Assembly: GCF_030063455.1 (NCBI RefSeq) | Contig: NZ_JASITB010000003.1 | Coordinates: 124,001-188,000, forward strand | Direction: 5' to 3' | From: Cryobacterium sp. PH31-O1 | Lineage (GTDB): Bacteria > Actinomycetota > Actinomycetes > Actinomycetales > Microbacteriaceae | Length of the DNA: 64,000 nt | Shown here: piece after piece, positions 53,685 through 62,342 of the stretch | How the letters are laid out: each line of letters opens with the position of its first letter | Position numbering within the stretch: the stretch's first letter is position 1 | The notes under the pieces: generated by a model | Seen by the model: only the letters and a program-made list of their open reading frames with translations | Databases searched by the model: none | Told to the model about the DNA's origin: nothing | Made by a program: the position numbers and the translations under genes

Positions 53685-54673
53685 GCGCGCGTCGCCGCCT
53701 CGGCGAGGGCGGGCAGCTCGTCGGCAGGTCGCTCGCGGCGGCGGGCGCGCTCGGCCTCGCCGCCTTCGCCTGGGGCGCCCTGGTAGAACGCAACCGGTTC
53801 ACCCTGCGTGAGGTGAGCGTTCCGGTGCTCGCACCGGGTTCCGCCCCGATTCGCGTGCTGCATCTCTCTGACCTGCACATGGCGCCATGGCAGAAAAACA
53901 AGCAGGAGTGGGTGCGCGGCCTCGCCGCGCTGAAGCCCGACCTCGTGGTCGACACCGGCGACAACCTCGGCCACGAAGACGGCGTGACCGGCATCGAGTA
54001 TGCCCTCGCGCCGTTCCGCGGAATTCCCGGCGTATTCGTCAACGGGTCCAACGACTACATCGGGCCTCAGCTGAAGAACCCGTTCACCTACTTCGGCGGG
54101 CCGTCGAGCCGGCGCAGCATGCGCCGCGAAGAACTCGACACCGACGCGCTGCGCCGCGTGTTCGCCGACCTCGGCTGGACCGACATCAACAATGCGGCCG
54201 AGTCCCTCGACCTGAACGGCACCCACGTCGAATTCTTCGGCGTCGACGACCCGCACATCGGCCGGGATCGGCTCGACCTGATCACCCGGGCGATCGACGA
54301 CCTGCGGGCCAACGACCCGCTCGGCGATGATGTCTGGCCCGACCCGGAGGAAGCCGTCGCCCAGCGGTCGACTCTCACGGTCGGCGTCGCCCACGCACCG
54401 TACCAGCGGGTGCTGAACTCCTTCGTGAACCATGGCGCGCAGCTGATCCTGGCCGGGCACACCCACGGCGGCCAGGTCTGCGTGCCCGGCTTCGGCGCGC
54501 TCGTGACCAACTGCGATATCCCGCGCCGCCAGGTCAAGGGTCTGAGCACCTGGAACCACGGCCTGCGCACAGCGTTCCTGAATGTCTCGGCCGGCCTGGG
54601 CACCTCGATCTACGCGCCGGTGCGGTTCGCCTGCCCGCCCGAGGCGACCCTGCTCACCCTGACCGCCGGCTAA
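53681..54673 (+). CDS. Membrane-anchored calcineurin-like phosphoesterase
   Basis: A 330-residue protein: N-terminal helix (LAAAGALGLAAFAWGALV), then a metallophosphatase core with RVLHLSDLHM, VVDTGDNLG, VNGSNDY (Asn-Asp for Asn-His-Asp) and GHTHGGQV. These bind two metals. Counterpart of Rv3683, which also follows ponA2 in mycobacteria; coupled to the PBP by ATGA overlap, suggesting a cell-wall role. Confidence 0.9.
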   Translation: MSARRRLGEGGQLVGRSLAAAGALGLAAFAWGALVERNRFTLREVSVPVLAPGSAPIRVLHLSDLHMAPWQKNKQEWVRGLAALKPDLVVDTGDNLGHEDGVTGIEYALAPFRGIPGVFVNGSNDYIGPQLKNPFTYFGGPSSRRSMRREELDTDALRRVFADLGWTDINNAAESLDLNGTHVEFFGVDDPHIGRDRLDLITRAIDDLRANDPLGDDVWPDPEEAVAQRSTLTVGVAHAPYQRVLNSFVNHGAQLILAGHTHGGQVCVPGFGALVTNCDIPRRQVKGLSTWNHGLRTAFLNVSAGLGTSIYAPVRFACPPEATLLTLTAG

Positions 54674-54736
54674 CTACTCGCTCAATTCGTCGTGGGGGGC
54701 CAAGAGCGCCTATACTGATTGAGGCCTACGGGCCAT

Positions 54737-54810
54737 CGGGGTATGGCGCAGCTTGGTAGCGCGCGTCGTTCGGGACGACGAGGTCGCAGGTTCAAATCCT
54801 GTTACCCCGA
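54737..54810 (+). tRNA. tRNA-Pro (anticodon CGG)
   Basis: Acceptor CGGGGTA/TACCCCG with discriminator A, D-arm GCGCAGCTTGGTAGCGC, anticodon stem CGTCG/CGACG with loop TTCGGGA, T-arm AGGTTCAAATCCT. CCA is not encoded. Confidence 0.96.
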
Positions 54811-54831
54811 CAGCACAAGGAATTGCAATTA

Positions 54832-54864
54832 AACCCCCACTCATTGCGAGTGGGGGTTCTGTTG
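54832..54864 (+). terminator. Terminator after tRNA-Pro
   Basis: AACCCCCACTC and GAGTGGGGGTT form a perfect 11-bp stem around ATTGC, followed by CTGTTG, 22 bp after the tRNA. Confidence 0.9.
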
Positions 54865-54937
54865 TAGGATCTTCTGTCGGCATCAGCATTACTCTTGCCG
54901 AGGATCGCCGGGAGACCGGCGCGAATGGATTTCTTGC

Positions 54938-56428
54938 ATGTTCGCAACTCCCGCCAGCACACCACCATTCGTTCCACGCAGGGCCTGGCAGGCCCTCATC
55001 GTGCTGCTCGCCGGCATGTTCATGGCCTTGCTCGACACGACGATCGTGAACGTGGCGCTGCCGAGCATCCGCACCAGCCTGGACGCCAGCGAAGCGACTC
55101 TTTCGTGGATCATTTCCGGCTACGCGCTCGCTTTCGGCCTCGCACTCATTCCGGCTGGCCGGGTCGGCGACCGCTACGGCCACAAATGGGTCTTCTTTAC
55201 CGGTCTCGCCCTGTTTACCCTGGCGAGCCTTGCCTGCGGCCTGGCACAGGACGACCTTCAGCTCATCATCTCTCGCGTCGTGCAGGGCCTGGCCGGCGGC
55301 ATGTTTGTGCCGGCGGTGACCGCCGTCATTCAACTGATGTTCCCGCCGGCCGCCCGCGGCAAGGCCTATGCGATCATGGGCTCGGTGATCGGTGTGTCTA
55401 CCGCGCTCGGCCCGATCGTGGGCGGTCTTATCATTGAGGCGTTCGGTGTTGACAACGGTTGGCGGCTGGTGTTCTGGGTCAACCTGCCCATCGGTCTTCT
55501 CGCTCTCATTGCCACCGTATTCTTGCTGCCCAGCGGCGCCGCCCTCCCCAAAACGACGCAGGTGTCGCGAGCGGGCATCGACTGGCTCGGACTCGTGCTC
55601 ATTTCTGCCGGACTCGTTGCACTCCTCGTTCCACTCATCGAGGGGCAGGACCAGGGCTGGCCACTGTGGACCTTCCTCACTCTCGCCGCAGGGGCTTTGC
55701 TCGTGGTGGCTTTCGGCGCGTGGGAGGTCGGCGTCGCAAGGCGTAACGGTAGCCCCCTCGTGCCACCCCACCTGTTTTCGCACCCAGCATTCACCGGTGG
55801 TGTCATTCTTGCGTTGGTCTACTTTGCGGCTTTCACCAGCATTTTCTTTACTATCTCTATTCTCTGGCAGGCGGGTCTCGGGCACACCGCCCTGGAATCG
55901 GGCATCGTCTCCATTCCCTTCGCCATCGGCACGATTCTGGCAGCCTCGCAGAGCGATCGACTGGCTAAACGTCTCGGACGCACCGTGCTTGTTGTGGGTG
56001 TAGCCCTCGTCACCATTGGTCTTATCTGGATCTGGCTGGTCATGCTGCTCACGACGCCGGGCGACCTCACCAATTGGCACTTGCTTCCCCCTCTGTTTAT
56101 CGCTGGCGTTGGTAGCGGGTTCTTCATCGCTCCGAACGTGTCCTTCATCGTGGCGACCGTCGACCGCTCCGAGGCCGGTGGGGCGAGCGGCGTGGTCGGG
56201 GTCATGCAGCGCGTCGGCAGCGCCGTCGGTATCGCCGTGATCGGCAGCGTCTTCTTCGGAACGCTGACGGTTACCGGCCCCGGAGCGGATGCCCTCGCCG
56301 TCGCGTTCACGCACAGCGCCACCATGGCGATGGCAGTCAGCGCCGGGTTCGCCGTGCTCGCGCTCGTGCTGGTGTTCGCGCTGCCGAAGCGGGTCGCCGG
56401 AAACGGCCCGGCCACCACTGCGGGGTAG
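54938..56428 (+). CDS. MFS drug efflux protein, DHA2 (14-helix) family
   Basis: A 496-residue transporter with 14 helices: FMALLDTTIVNVALPSI in helix 1, PAGRVGDRYGHKWVF in loop 2-3, RVVQGLAGGMFVPAVTAVIQ and ALGPIVGGLI (motif C of antiporters). Proton-driven export of drugs or metabolites is likely. No clear Shine-Dalgarno before the ATG. It starts 74 bp after the terminator of tRNA-Pro. Confidence 0.9.
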   Translation: MFATPASTPPFVPRRAWQALIVLLAGMFMALLDTTIVNVALPSIRTSLDASEATLSWIISGYALAFGLALIPAGRVGDRYGHKWVFFTGLALFTLASLACGLAQDDLQLIISRVVQGLAGGMFVPAVTAVIQLMFPPAARGKAYAIMGSVIGVSTALGPIVGGLIIEAFGVDNGWRLVFWVNLPIGLLALIATVFLLPSGAALPKTTQVSRAGIDWLGLVLISAGLVALLVPLIEGQDQGWPLWTFLTLAAGALLVVAFGAWEVGVARRNGSPLVPPHLFSHPAFTGGVILALVYFAAFTSIFFTISILWQAGLGHTALESGIVSIPFAIGTILAASQSDRLAKRLGRTVLVVGVALVTIGLIWIWLVMLLTTPGDLTNWHLLPPLFIAGVGSGFFIAPNVSFIVATVDRSEAGGASGVVGVMQRVGSAVGIAVIGSVFFGTLTVTGPGADALAVAFTHSATMAMAVSAGFAVLALVLVFALPKRVAGNGPATTAG

Positions 56429-56453
56429 GCCAGTTGCCTGCGCAGCACGACTC

Positions 56454-56918
56454 ATGACCCCGATTCGCCAACGTCGGCATGGCCTGCTGCGCCGTGGCGC
56501 CCTGTGGCTTGCGCTGGCCTACGTTGTCGCCCTGGCCGCGATCGCCTTCTGGCCGACACCCGTCGATCGCGGCGTGCACGGGTCGATTTCGTCCGTTGTA
56601 CTCTGGCTGCACTCCCACGGCATTCCAACCTGGCTGGACTATCCGGCCATTGAATTCACCGCGAACATCGCCCTGTTCATACCGGTGGGCCTGCTCGTCG
56701 TCGTGCTCGCCGGAGCTCGCCGCTGGTGGCTCGGCCCGGTGACCGGCGCGCTAGTGAGCACTATGATCGAACTCGGCCAGTTCCTTTTTCTGCCGGGGCG
56801 GTTTGCCACGGTCAACGACGTCGTCGCGAACGGTCTCGGCGCGCTGCTCGGCGCCGGTCTCGCGGTCGGGGTGCTTCGACTAGTCCTGGGACCGCGCCGG
56901 TCGCCGCACCTGACCTAG
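56454..56918 (+). CDS. VanZ-like membrane protein
   Basis: A 154-residue protein with four helices and the VanZ core: NIALFIPVGLLVVV, MIELGQFLFLPGRFATVNDVVANGLGALLGAGL. The VanZ family has a resistance role in some glycopeptide operons but is mostly of unknown function. Start ATG 56454 is 25 bases after the MFS stop. Confidence 0.85.
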   Translation: MTPIRQRRHGLLRRGALWLALAYVVALAAIAFWPTPVDRGVHGSISSVVLWLHSHGIPTWLDYPAIEFTANIALFIPVGLLVVVLAGARRWWLGPVTGALVSTMIELGQFLFLPGRFATVNDVVANGLGALLGAGLAVGVLRLVLGPRRSPHLT

Positions 56919-56935
56919 CGGCTGAAAAACCCGGG

Positions 56936-56965
56936 TTGGACCTCGAGGACTCACTCTGCTACCTT
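56936..56965 (+). promoter_or_regulatory. Promoter of the Tat-exported hydrolase gene
   Basis: TTGGAC (56936-56941), 18-bp spacer, TACCTT (56960-56965), then seven bases to the ATG: a leaderless arrangement. Confidence 0.6.
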
Positions 56966-56972
56966 CGGCAGA

Positions 56973-57851
56973 ATGAAGCGTCGAGAGTTTCTCACTTTAT
57001 CAACTGCTGGTGCAGCCACACTCGGTTTGGGTGCGCTCGGCACACCAGCCGCTTTCGCAGCCACCGCTCCGAAGCTCCCCGGAGAGGTGTCGCGCCTGTC
57101 GAATGTGCTCACCCAGAAGGGCAAGAAGCTCTACGACAACATCGAGGTGGACATCGGTGGTGATCGGGCCCGATTGTTCATTCCGCAGACGATCTCGCGC
57201 AACTCCAGCACCTCGGTGGGCGCGGTGTGGTTTTACCACGCGGCATCCAGCTCGCACAACGCCCTCAACGGTGGCTTCAAGTACCCCGCAGAGCTCGTCG
57301 TCGACCAGAACACCATCGCCATCTGCATCAACGCCGGCGGCACCCAGTACACCAACTCCATCGCGACCACTGCCCAAAAGAACGCCTGGACCTACCTCAC
57401 TGCGCTCTACACCGTGCGCCGCAACTTTCTGCGCGCCACGTCATTCGGCGGGTCCCTGGCCTGCTATACCTACGGCAAGAAGCTCATCCCCTACATTCGC
57501 GGCCTCTACATGGTCAACGCCCTCTACGACAACGAGTGGCTTTACGCCTATGACACCCAGAACCAGGCCCACGTCGGCGACGCCTACGGCAACGACCGCA
57601 CACTGATCAAGGGCACCAATCCGGCGCGTATCAGCGCGACGCCGTGGACCAACAGCCGGGTCAAGGTGCTCGTCTCAGACGACGCCCACCCCGACAACGT
57701 TGTTGTTCCCAGCAGGAACGGACTCGCCCTGATCAATAAGATCAAACCGGTCGCCGCCGACACCCAGGTGATGTACCACACGCTCGCCCACGAGACGCCG
57801 GGTTTCGCCCACACGGACATGATGAAGACCTTTGCGCAGTGGTCAGTTTAG
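56973..57851 (+). CDS. Tat-exported alpha/beta-hydrolase-like protein
   Basis: A 292-residue protein with twin-arginine signal KRREFLTLSTAGAATLGLGALG and cleavage near AFA-A. The mature part has an alpha/beta-hydrolase outline: VGAVWFYHAAS, ATSFGGSLACY with probable nucleophile Ser, VKVLVSDDAHPD (acid) and HTLAHETPGFAHTD. No closer family recognised; perhaps an esterase acting on surface polysaccharide. Its last six codons (FAQWSV-stop) are the first unit of the adjacent 17-bp repeat. Confidence 0.78.
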   Translation: MKRREFLTLSTAGAATLGLGALGTPAAFAATAPKLPGEVSRLSNVLTQKGKKLYDNIEVDIGGDRARLFIPQTISRNSSTSVGAVWFYHAASSSHNALNGGFKYPAELVVDQNTIAICINAGGTQYTNSIATTAQKNAWTYLTALYTVRRNFLRATSFGGSLACYTYGKKLIPYIRGLYMVNALYDNEWLYAYDTQNQAHVGDAYGNDRTLIKGTNPARISATPWTNSRVKVLVSDDAHPDNVVVPSRNGLALINKIKPVAADTQVMYHTLAHETPGFAHTDMMKTFAQWSV

Positions 57852-57940
57852 TGCAGTGGTCCGTTTAGTGCAGTGGTCCGGGTAGTGCAGTGGTCCGGGT
57901 AGTGCAGTGGTCCGGGTAGTGCAGTGGTCCGGGTAGTGCA
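57833..57940. repeat. 17-bp tandem repeat at hydrolase/acyltransferase junction
   Basis: Unit AGTGCAGTGGTCCGGGT: four perfect copies (57867-57934), one with TTT at its end (57850-57866), a degenerate first copy inside the hydrolase 3' end (57833-57849) and a six-base partial copy. Each unit carries GTG and TAG. The start codon of the next gene lies in the last unit. Confidence 0.95.
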
Positions 57941-59024
57941 CCAGACGCGGGTCGATTGGGTTGATGGCGCCAAAGGCATCGCCATCCTGCTGGTTGCCCT
58001 CGCGCACGCGGTGCAGTGGACCGTGCTCAGCGGCCTGGCCCCCGAGCTGTGGAACAAGATCAACCTCGTCTTCATCGTGTTTCGCATGCCGTTGTTCTTT
58101 CTCGCCTCCGGACTGTTCGCCACCTCGGTCATCACCCGCGCCTGGCCCGCCCTGTGGCGCACCCGGCTGAGCCTGCTCGTCTGGTCGCTGCTGGTCTGGA
58201 CACTCGTGCGCTTCGCGTATTTCTCCCTACTGCCCAACCCCGCCGGTTTCAGCGAGACCAACCCGATCGACCTGCTGCTCGCCCCGGTGCGCCCGAGCAA
58301 CGGCCTCTGGTTTCTCTACGCCCTCGCCCTGTTCTTCGTGGCCGCCAAGCTTATGCGAGGCCGCATCGACTGGCGGGTGCAGATCGGCGCCGCCGCGGTG
58401 CTGTCGGTGCTGTTTTTCGCCCGCGCCGATACCGGCAACATCGCCTGGAACGGCATCGGTCGCTACTTGGTGTTCTTTCTGCTCGGCTGCTACCTGCGCG
58501 AGCGGATCCTCGCTTTCGTCAATCGGCCCAGCCGCTTCGGCGCGCTCTGGCTGGGCCTCGGTTTCGGTGCGGCTTTTCTCGTGCTGGCTGGCGTCATCCT
58601 CACCGTCGACGCGCGGGTTCCATTCATTACGGGCACCCTCGTGCTGGTCAGCCTGCTCGCCCTCGGCGCGGGCCTTCTGGTAGCCCGGTTCCTGGTCGGC
58701 TTTCGCGCCATGAATTGGCTGGCCTACGTCGGTCGCAATACCCTGCCGATCTACGTCGTGCACGTTCTGTTCGTCTCAGCCATCACCAGCCTGCTGCTGC
58801 TCTACCGCGGCGAGGCCTGGCTCGACCGTCTCGGCCCCGTGTTGCCCGTGCTCGTCGCCGGCGGTGCCGTCGCCGCCTCGCTGCTGTTCTGGCGCCTCGT
58901 GCGCGACCTGCCGGTGCTTCGGTACGGGTTCGTCGTTCCGACCTGGTTCGCGGGGCGCGCGCCGGGGGTGACAGCGGCAGTGCCGGCAGGTTCGGCAGAG
59001 CGGATGCTGCCGCGCAACGAGTGA
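57924..59024 (+). CDS. Acyltransferase 3 family membrane protein
   Basis: A 366-residue protein with ten helices and the acyltransferase-3 start RVDWVDGAKGIAILLVALAHA plus FRMPLFFLASGLF. Such proteins O-acetylate (or otherwise acylate) surface polysaccharides. Start is either GTG 57924 or GTG 57936, both in the tandem repeat; there is no Shine-Dalgarno, so changes in repeat number could alter expression. First gene of the polysaccharide cluster; 4-bp overlap with the next. Confidence 0.88.
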   Translation: MVRVVHQTRVDWVDGAKGIAILLVALAHAVQWTVLSGLAPELWNKINLVFIVFRMPLFFLASGLFATSVITRAWPALWRTRLSLLVWSLLVWTLVRFAYFSLLPNPAGFSETNPIDLLLAPVRPSNGLWFLYALALFFVAAKLMRGRIDWRVQIGAAAVLSVLFFARADTGNIAWNGIGRYLVFFLLGCYLRERILAFVNRPSRFGALWLGLGFGAAFLVLAGVILTVDARVPFITGTLVLVSLLALGAGLLVARFLVGFRAMNWLAYVGRNTLPIYVVHVLFVSAITSLLLLYRGEAWLDRLGPVLPVLVAGGAVAASLLFWRLVRDLPVLRYGFVVPTWFAGRAPGVTAAVPAGSAERMLPRNE

Positions 59025-59590
59025 GACGATCACGCCGCCGCCAGCGCGCGCTCACGGTGCTCACCGGTCTGGTGCTGCTGGCCGTCGGCCTGCTGGCCGT
59101 CACAACCCGAACGGTGATGTTTCCGCGGACAGATCCGCCCGGGCCCGCCGACGCGATCGTCGTGCTCGGTGGACTCGGAAGCGCAGCCGTGGTGGCGACG
59201 GCCGTCGACCTTGCCACAGCGGGTTACAGCGGGCGCGTCCTCATCTCTGATGCGTTCGGTGGCGACACCCGCCCGGCGAATCTGTGCGCTCGCCCGGTGC
59301 CTGTGCCTGGCACGACGATCGAGGTCGAGTGCTTCGACCCACAGCCGACCACGACCCGCGGTGAAGCCGAAACGATTGCCGCGTTTGCGACCGCGCGAGG
59401 CTGGGATCGGGTGATCGTGGTCACCTCGAGCTATCACGTGAGCCGGGCCCGGCTGCAGATTCGCCGGTGTTACGCCGGGTGGCTCGCGGTGATCGGCGCC
59501 CGGCAGCCGATGGACCCGCTGAAATGGGCCTACCAATTCGGCTATCAGAGCGCCGGTTTTCTGAAGGCCCAGGTCATTCCCAGCTGTTGA
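59021..59590 (+). CDS. YdcF/ElyC-like DUF218 protein
   Basis: A 189-residue protein: N-terminal helix, then the DUF218 core DAIVVLGGLG, TRGEAETIAAFATARGWDRVIVVTSSYHVSRARLQIRRCY. ElyC/SanA relatives influence envelope and exopolysaccharide synthesis. The GTG start at 59021 overlaps the acyltransferase stop (GTGA). The following 222 bp before the next gene hold no gene I can support. Confidence 0.88.
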   Translation: MRRSRRRQRALTVLTGLVLLAVGLLAVTTRTVMFPRTDPPGPADAIVVLGGLGSAAVVATAVDLATAGYSGRVLISDAFGGDTRPANLCARPVPVPGTTIEVECFDPQPTTTRGEAETIAAFATARGWDRVIVVTSSYHVSRARLQIRRCYAGWLAVIGARQPMDPLKWAYQFGYQSAGFLKAQVIPSC

Positions 59591-59812
59591 CTCCGAGCCC
59601 CGCGACGCCGAACAAGTCCCGATGATGGCATCGCGCTGGGTCATGAGGGCGCTCCGATCTGCTCGGAATATCGGATACCACCGAGTTCGGCTGGCGCTGA
59701 GGAAAATTCACGTGTTATTGTTGCGCCTGTTGCACCAACAGCGCTGCGGCCGGATCTCCTCTTTGCTCTGCCAGACCACCATTGTTTGCACGACCTCCCC
59801 CGAAGGCGGCCG

Positions 59813-61240
59813 ATGTTCGATTTCACCATGCTGCGCCTGCGCCGCACGCCGATTATTTTCGTCGCCCTCGCTGCCCTGTTCGTGATCATGGCCAGCGTGC
59901 TGCTGCCGCGCTTCGTCACCGGGCTCGGCATCATCGTGCTTCCGCTGACCCTGCTGGCCTTCATCGGCGTGGCAACGCTGTTCCTCGTGCCGGCGCACAT
60001 TCTGCCGGCCGTTGCCCTGGTCACCTTTGCACTTATTCCAGCCCGCGTCCTTCCGCAGGACGGCCCGATCGGCGCCCTGCCGCTGACCACCATGATCATC
60101 GTCATCTGGGCGGTGCGTCGCCTGCTGCCAGCGAAAGCGGATGCCGGCACAGTAACCCCACCGGCGCCCTTCCGCTCAGCCACCCGCTACTTCGCCCTGC
60201 TGTTTTTGGCCTGGACGCTGTTCACTCTCGTGCGTACGACCGACCTGCAGGCGAGTCTCGGCTGGATGATCAGTTTCAGCGCTGCGGTGCTGCTCCCGCT
60301 GTGTATCGGCACCAGCACGCGTGAGGCTTATTGGATTCGCCGAACCTGGCTGCTGCTCGGCGCCTGGCTCGGCGCCTACGCGGTCCTCGAAGGGGTTCTG
60401 CGATTCAACCCGGTCTGGGGCACCCTGTTCTCACTGCTCGGGCTGACCGATCACCAGCACTGGTCGGTCTATCGGGCCGACGCATCGTTTGGGCATCCGC
60501 TCTTCGCCGCCTTGTTCTTTGCGGTTGCGTGCGCCCTCGCCATCGGCGTCTGGCTGCGCGAGAACTCCAAACCAGCCCTCGTTGCGTCGGTATTCAGCGG
60601 GCTCGGCCTCGTCGCGACCGTCTCCCGCGGCGCTATCCTCTCGGCGGCCATCGCCATCGGGTTCGCCTACGCTGTGTCACTCGTGCTGCGCGGCGAGAAG
60701 CGCTGGGGCAAATTCGTTCTGCTTGCGGTGTTGATGGTCATCGCTGTGATCGGACTGTTCCAGTTCGACGCCTTCACCGCCCGCAACAACTCGGTTGAAG
60801 CCGAACTCTCGTCGCAGGCGCGCGACCTCGGCGTCTGGGTGTCACTTCAGGCCGCGAACTTCACCGGCTGGATCGGGTCGGGGCCGGGCACCTCCGGCAT
60901 CACCGGGCGCCTGTTCAACGAGGTGACCATCGAGAACTCGCTGTTGCAACTGCTGATCAGCATCGGCCTGCCCGGGGTCGCCCTGTTCTTGCTCATGATC
61001 GGTTCCGCCATCGCGCACGCATTGTCCCGGCGGGCGGTCGGAGCCGCGGCCGCCCTGGTGGCCTACACGGTGTGCATCGCCGGTTTCAACGCGATCGACG
61101 CCCTGCGGCCCATGCACCTGCTGCTGGGATGCCTGCTCATTTTGGCGTTGAATCCGATGCGAACGGATGCCGCTCCCCCGCTCGAGGCCCGCACGGGCCG
61201 GGTGAAGGTGCACCCCAAACGGGGGTATGCGCGGCTCTAA
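59813..61240 (+). CDS. O-antigen ligase / Wzy-like polymerase
   Basis: A 475-residue protein with eleven to twelve helices and the O-antigen-ligase region: FGHPLFAALFFAVA, TVSRGAILSAAIAIGFAYA (SRGA motif), and a large loop around WIGSGPGTSGITGRLFNEVTIENSLLQLLISIGLPG. Members polymerise or ligate lipid-linked repeat units outside the membrane. ATG 59813 is preferred, with GAAGG nearby; an in-frame ATG at 59786 is weaker. Confidence 0.85.
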   Translation: MFDFTMLRLRRTPIIFVALAALFVIMASVLLPRFVTGLGIIVLPLTLLAFIGVATLFLVPAHILPAVALVTFALIPARVLPQDGPIGALPLTTMIIVIWAVRRLLPAKADAGTVTPPAPFRSATRYFALLFLAWTLFTLVRTTDLQASLGWMISFSAAVLLPLCIGTSTREAYWIRRTWLLLGAWLGAYAVLEGVLRFNPVWGTLFSLLGLTDHQHWSVYRADASFGHPLFAALFFAVACALAIGVWLRENSKPALVASVFSGLGLVATVSRGAILSAAIAIGFAYAVSLVLRGEKRWGKFVLLAVLMVIAVIGLFQFDAFTARNNSVEAELSSQARDLGVWVSLQAANFTGWIGSGPGTSGITGRLFNEVTIENSLLQLLISIGLPGVALFLLMIGSAIAHALSRRAVGAAAALVAYTVCIAGFNAIDALRPMHLLLGCLLILALNPMRTDAAPPLEARTGRVKVHPKRGYARL

Positions 61241-61316
61241 CGCGCTCGTAGCGCGCACGCTACGCTAAACCGACAGATTCTCAACTTCAGCCGGACTTCA
61301 CCGGCCCGTAAGGGGT

Positions 61317-62342
61317 ATGGGCGTGATGAATACAGGCACGACACACATCACCGTGTTGCAATCACTGAGCCCGCCCGATGGCACCACCCGGTACGTCAAC
61401 CAGGTGGTCGAGGGCGCACCGGATGCGGTGACAATGCGTTTCTTCTCCTGGCGCACCGCATTGCTCGGCCGCTACGACGTTCTCCACGTGCACTGGCCTG
61501 AGCTGCTCATTCGTGCGCCGCGCCCGCTGAAGGCCCGACTGCGCCGCCTCGCGCTGTACGCGCTGCTGGTGCGAGCGCGGCTGCAGCACATTCCTATTGT
61601 GCGCACCATGCACAACCTGACCCCACACGAAGCCGGCCATGGCGCCGAGACCCGTGCCCTCGACGCGCTCGACGCCCGCACGGCCCTCGTCATTCGTCTG
61701 AACCCGACCACACCGGTCCAGCCCGAATCGCGGGCGGTCACCATTTTGCACGGACACTACCGTGACCGTTTCAGCGGCATGCCGCTGCCAGTGTCGGCGA
61801 GCGGGCGCATCCTCTATTTTGGGCTCATTCGCCCGTACAAGGGCGTCGAAACCCTGTTGCGGGTTTTTCGGGCGCTGCCGAGCCGTGACCTGACGCTGCG
61901 CATTGTGGGTCGGCCGTCGAGCGGCCTCGGCGAGATCATCACCGCCGAGGCCGCGCAGGATGAACGCATCAGCTCGGTGCTGCGCTTCGTCTCCGACGAG
62001 GAACTGGTGGTCGAGGTCGGCGGGGCCGAGCTGGTCGTGCTGCCGTACCGCGAAATGCACAATTCGGGTGTGCTGCTCGTGACGCTCTCGCTTGATCGAC
62101 CGGCACTGGTCCCCTCGACACCGTCGAACCAGGCCCTGGCCGCCGAGGTCGGGCCCGACTGGATCTACCTCTACGACGGCGAGCTCACCCCCGAGATTCT
62201 GCAGGACACCCTCGAACGGATGCGCGCGGCAGGTTCCCGCCCGCGCCCGCGGCTCGACGATCGAGACTGGAAGACCCTCGGCCAGCAGAGTTATCGCACC
62301 TACCTGAGGGCCCTGGAACTGGCCCGGCGGAGCATCCATTGA
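61317..62342 (+). CDS. GT-B-fold glycosyltransferase
   Basis: A 341-residue enzyme: YDVLHVHWPELL and IVRTMHNLTPHE in the acceptor half, then ILYFGLIRPYKGVETLLRVFRAL, LTLRIVGRPS and VLPYREMHNSGVLLVTLSLDRP (the E-x7-E-like donor site) in the second half. This is the GT4/GT1-like layout of cytosolic sugar transferases to lipid-linked glycans. The start is uncertain: ATG 61317 is only two bases from AAGGGG, GTG 61323 or ATG 61326 are better spaced. Overlaps the flippase by 4 bp. Confidence 0.87.
   Translation: MGVMNTGTTHITVLQSLSPPDGTTRYVNQVVEGAPDAVTMRFFSWRTALLGRYDVLHVHWPELLIRAPRPLKARLRRLALYALLVRARLQHIPIVRTMHNLTPHEAGHGAETRALDALDARTALVIRLNPTTPVQPESRAVTILHGHYRDRFSGMPLPVSASGRILYFGLIRPYKGVETLLRVFRALPSRDLTLRIVGRPSSGLGEIITAEAAQDERISSVLRFVSDEELVVEVGGAELVVLPYREMHNSGVLLVTLSLDRPALVPSTPSNQALAAEVGPDWIYLYDGELTPEILQDTLERMRAAGSRPRPRLDDRDWKTLGQQSYRTYLRALELARRSIH

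Noticed and set aside
57850-57940. Possible CRISPR array
   Set aside because: Units are directly adjacent with no spacers, 17 bp long, and derived from the neighbouring gene end; no cas genes.
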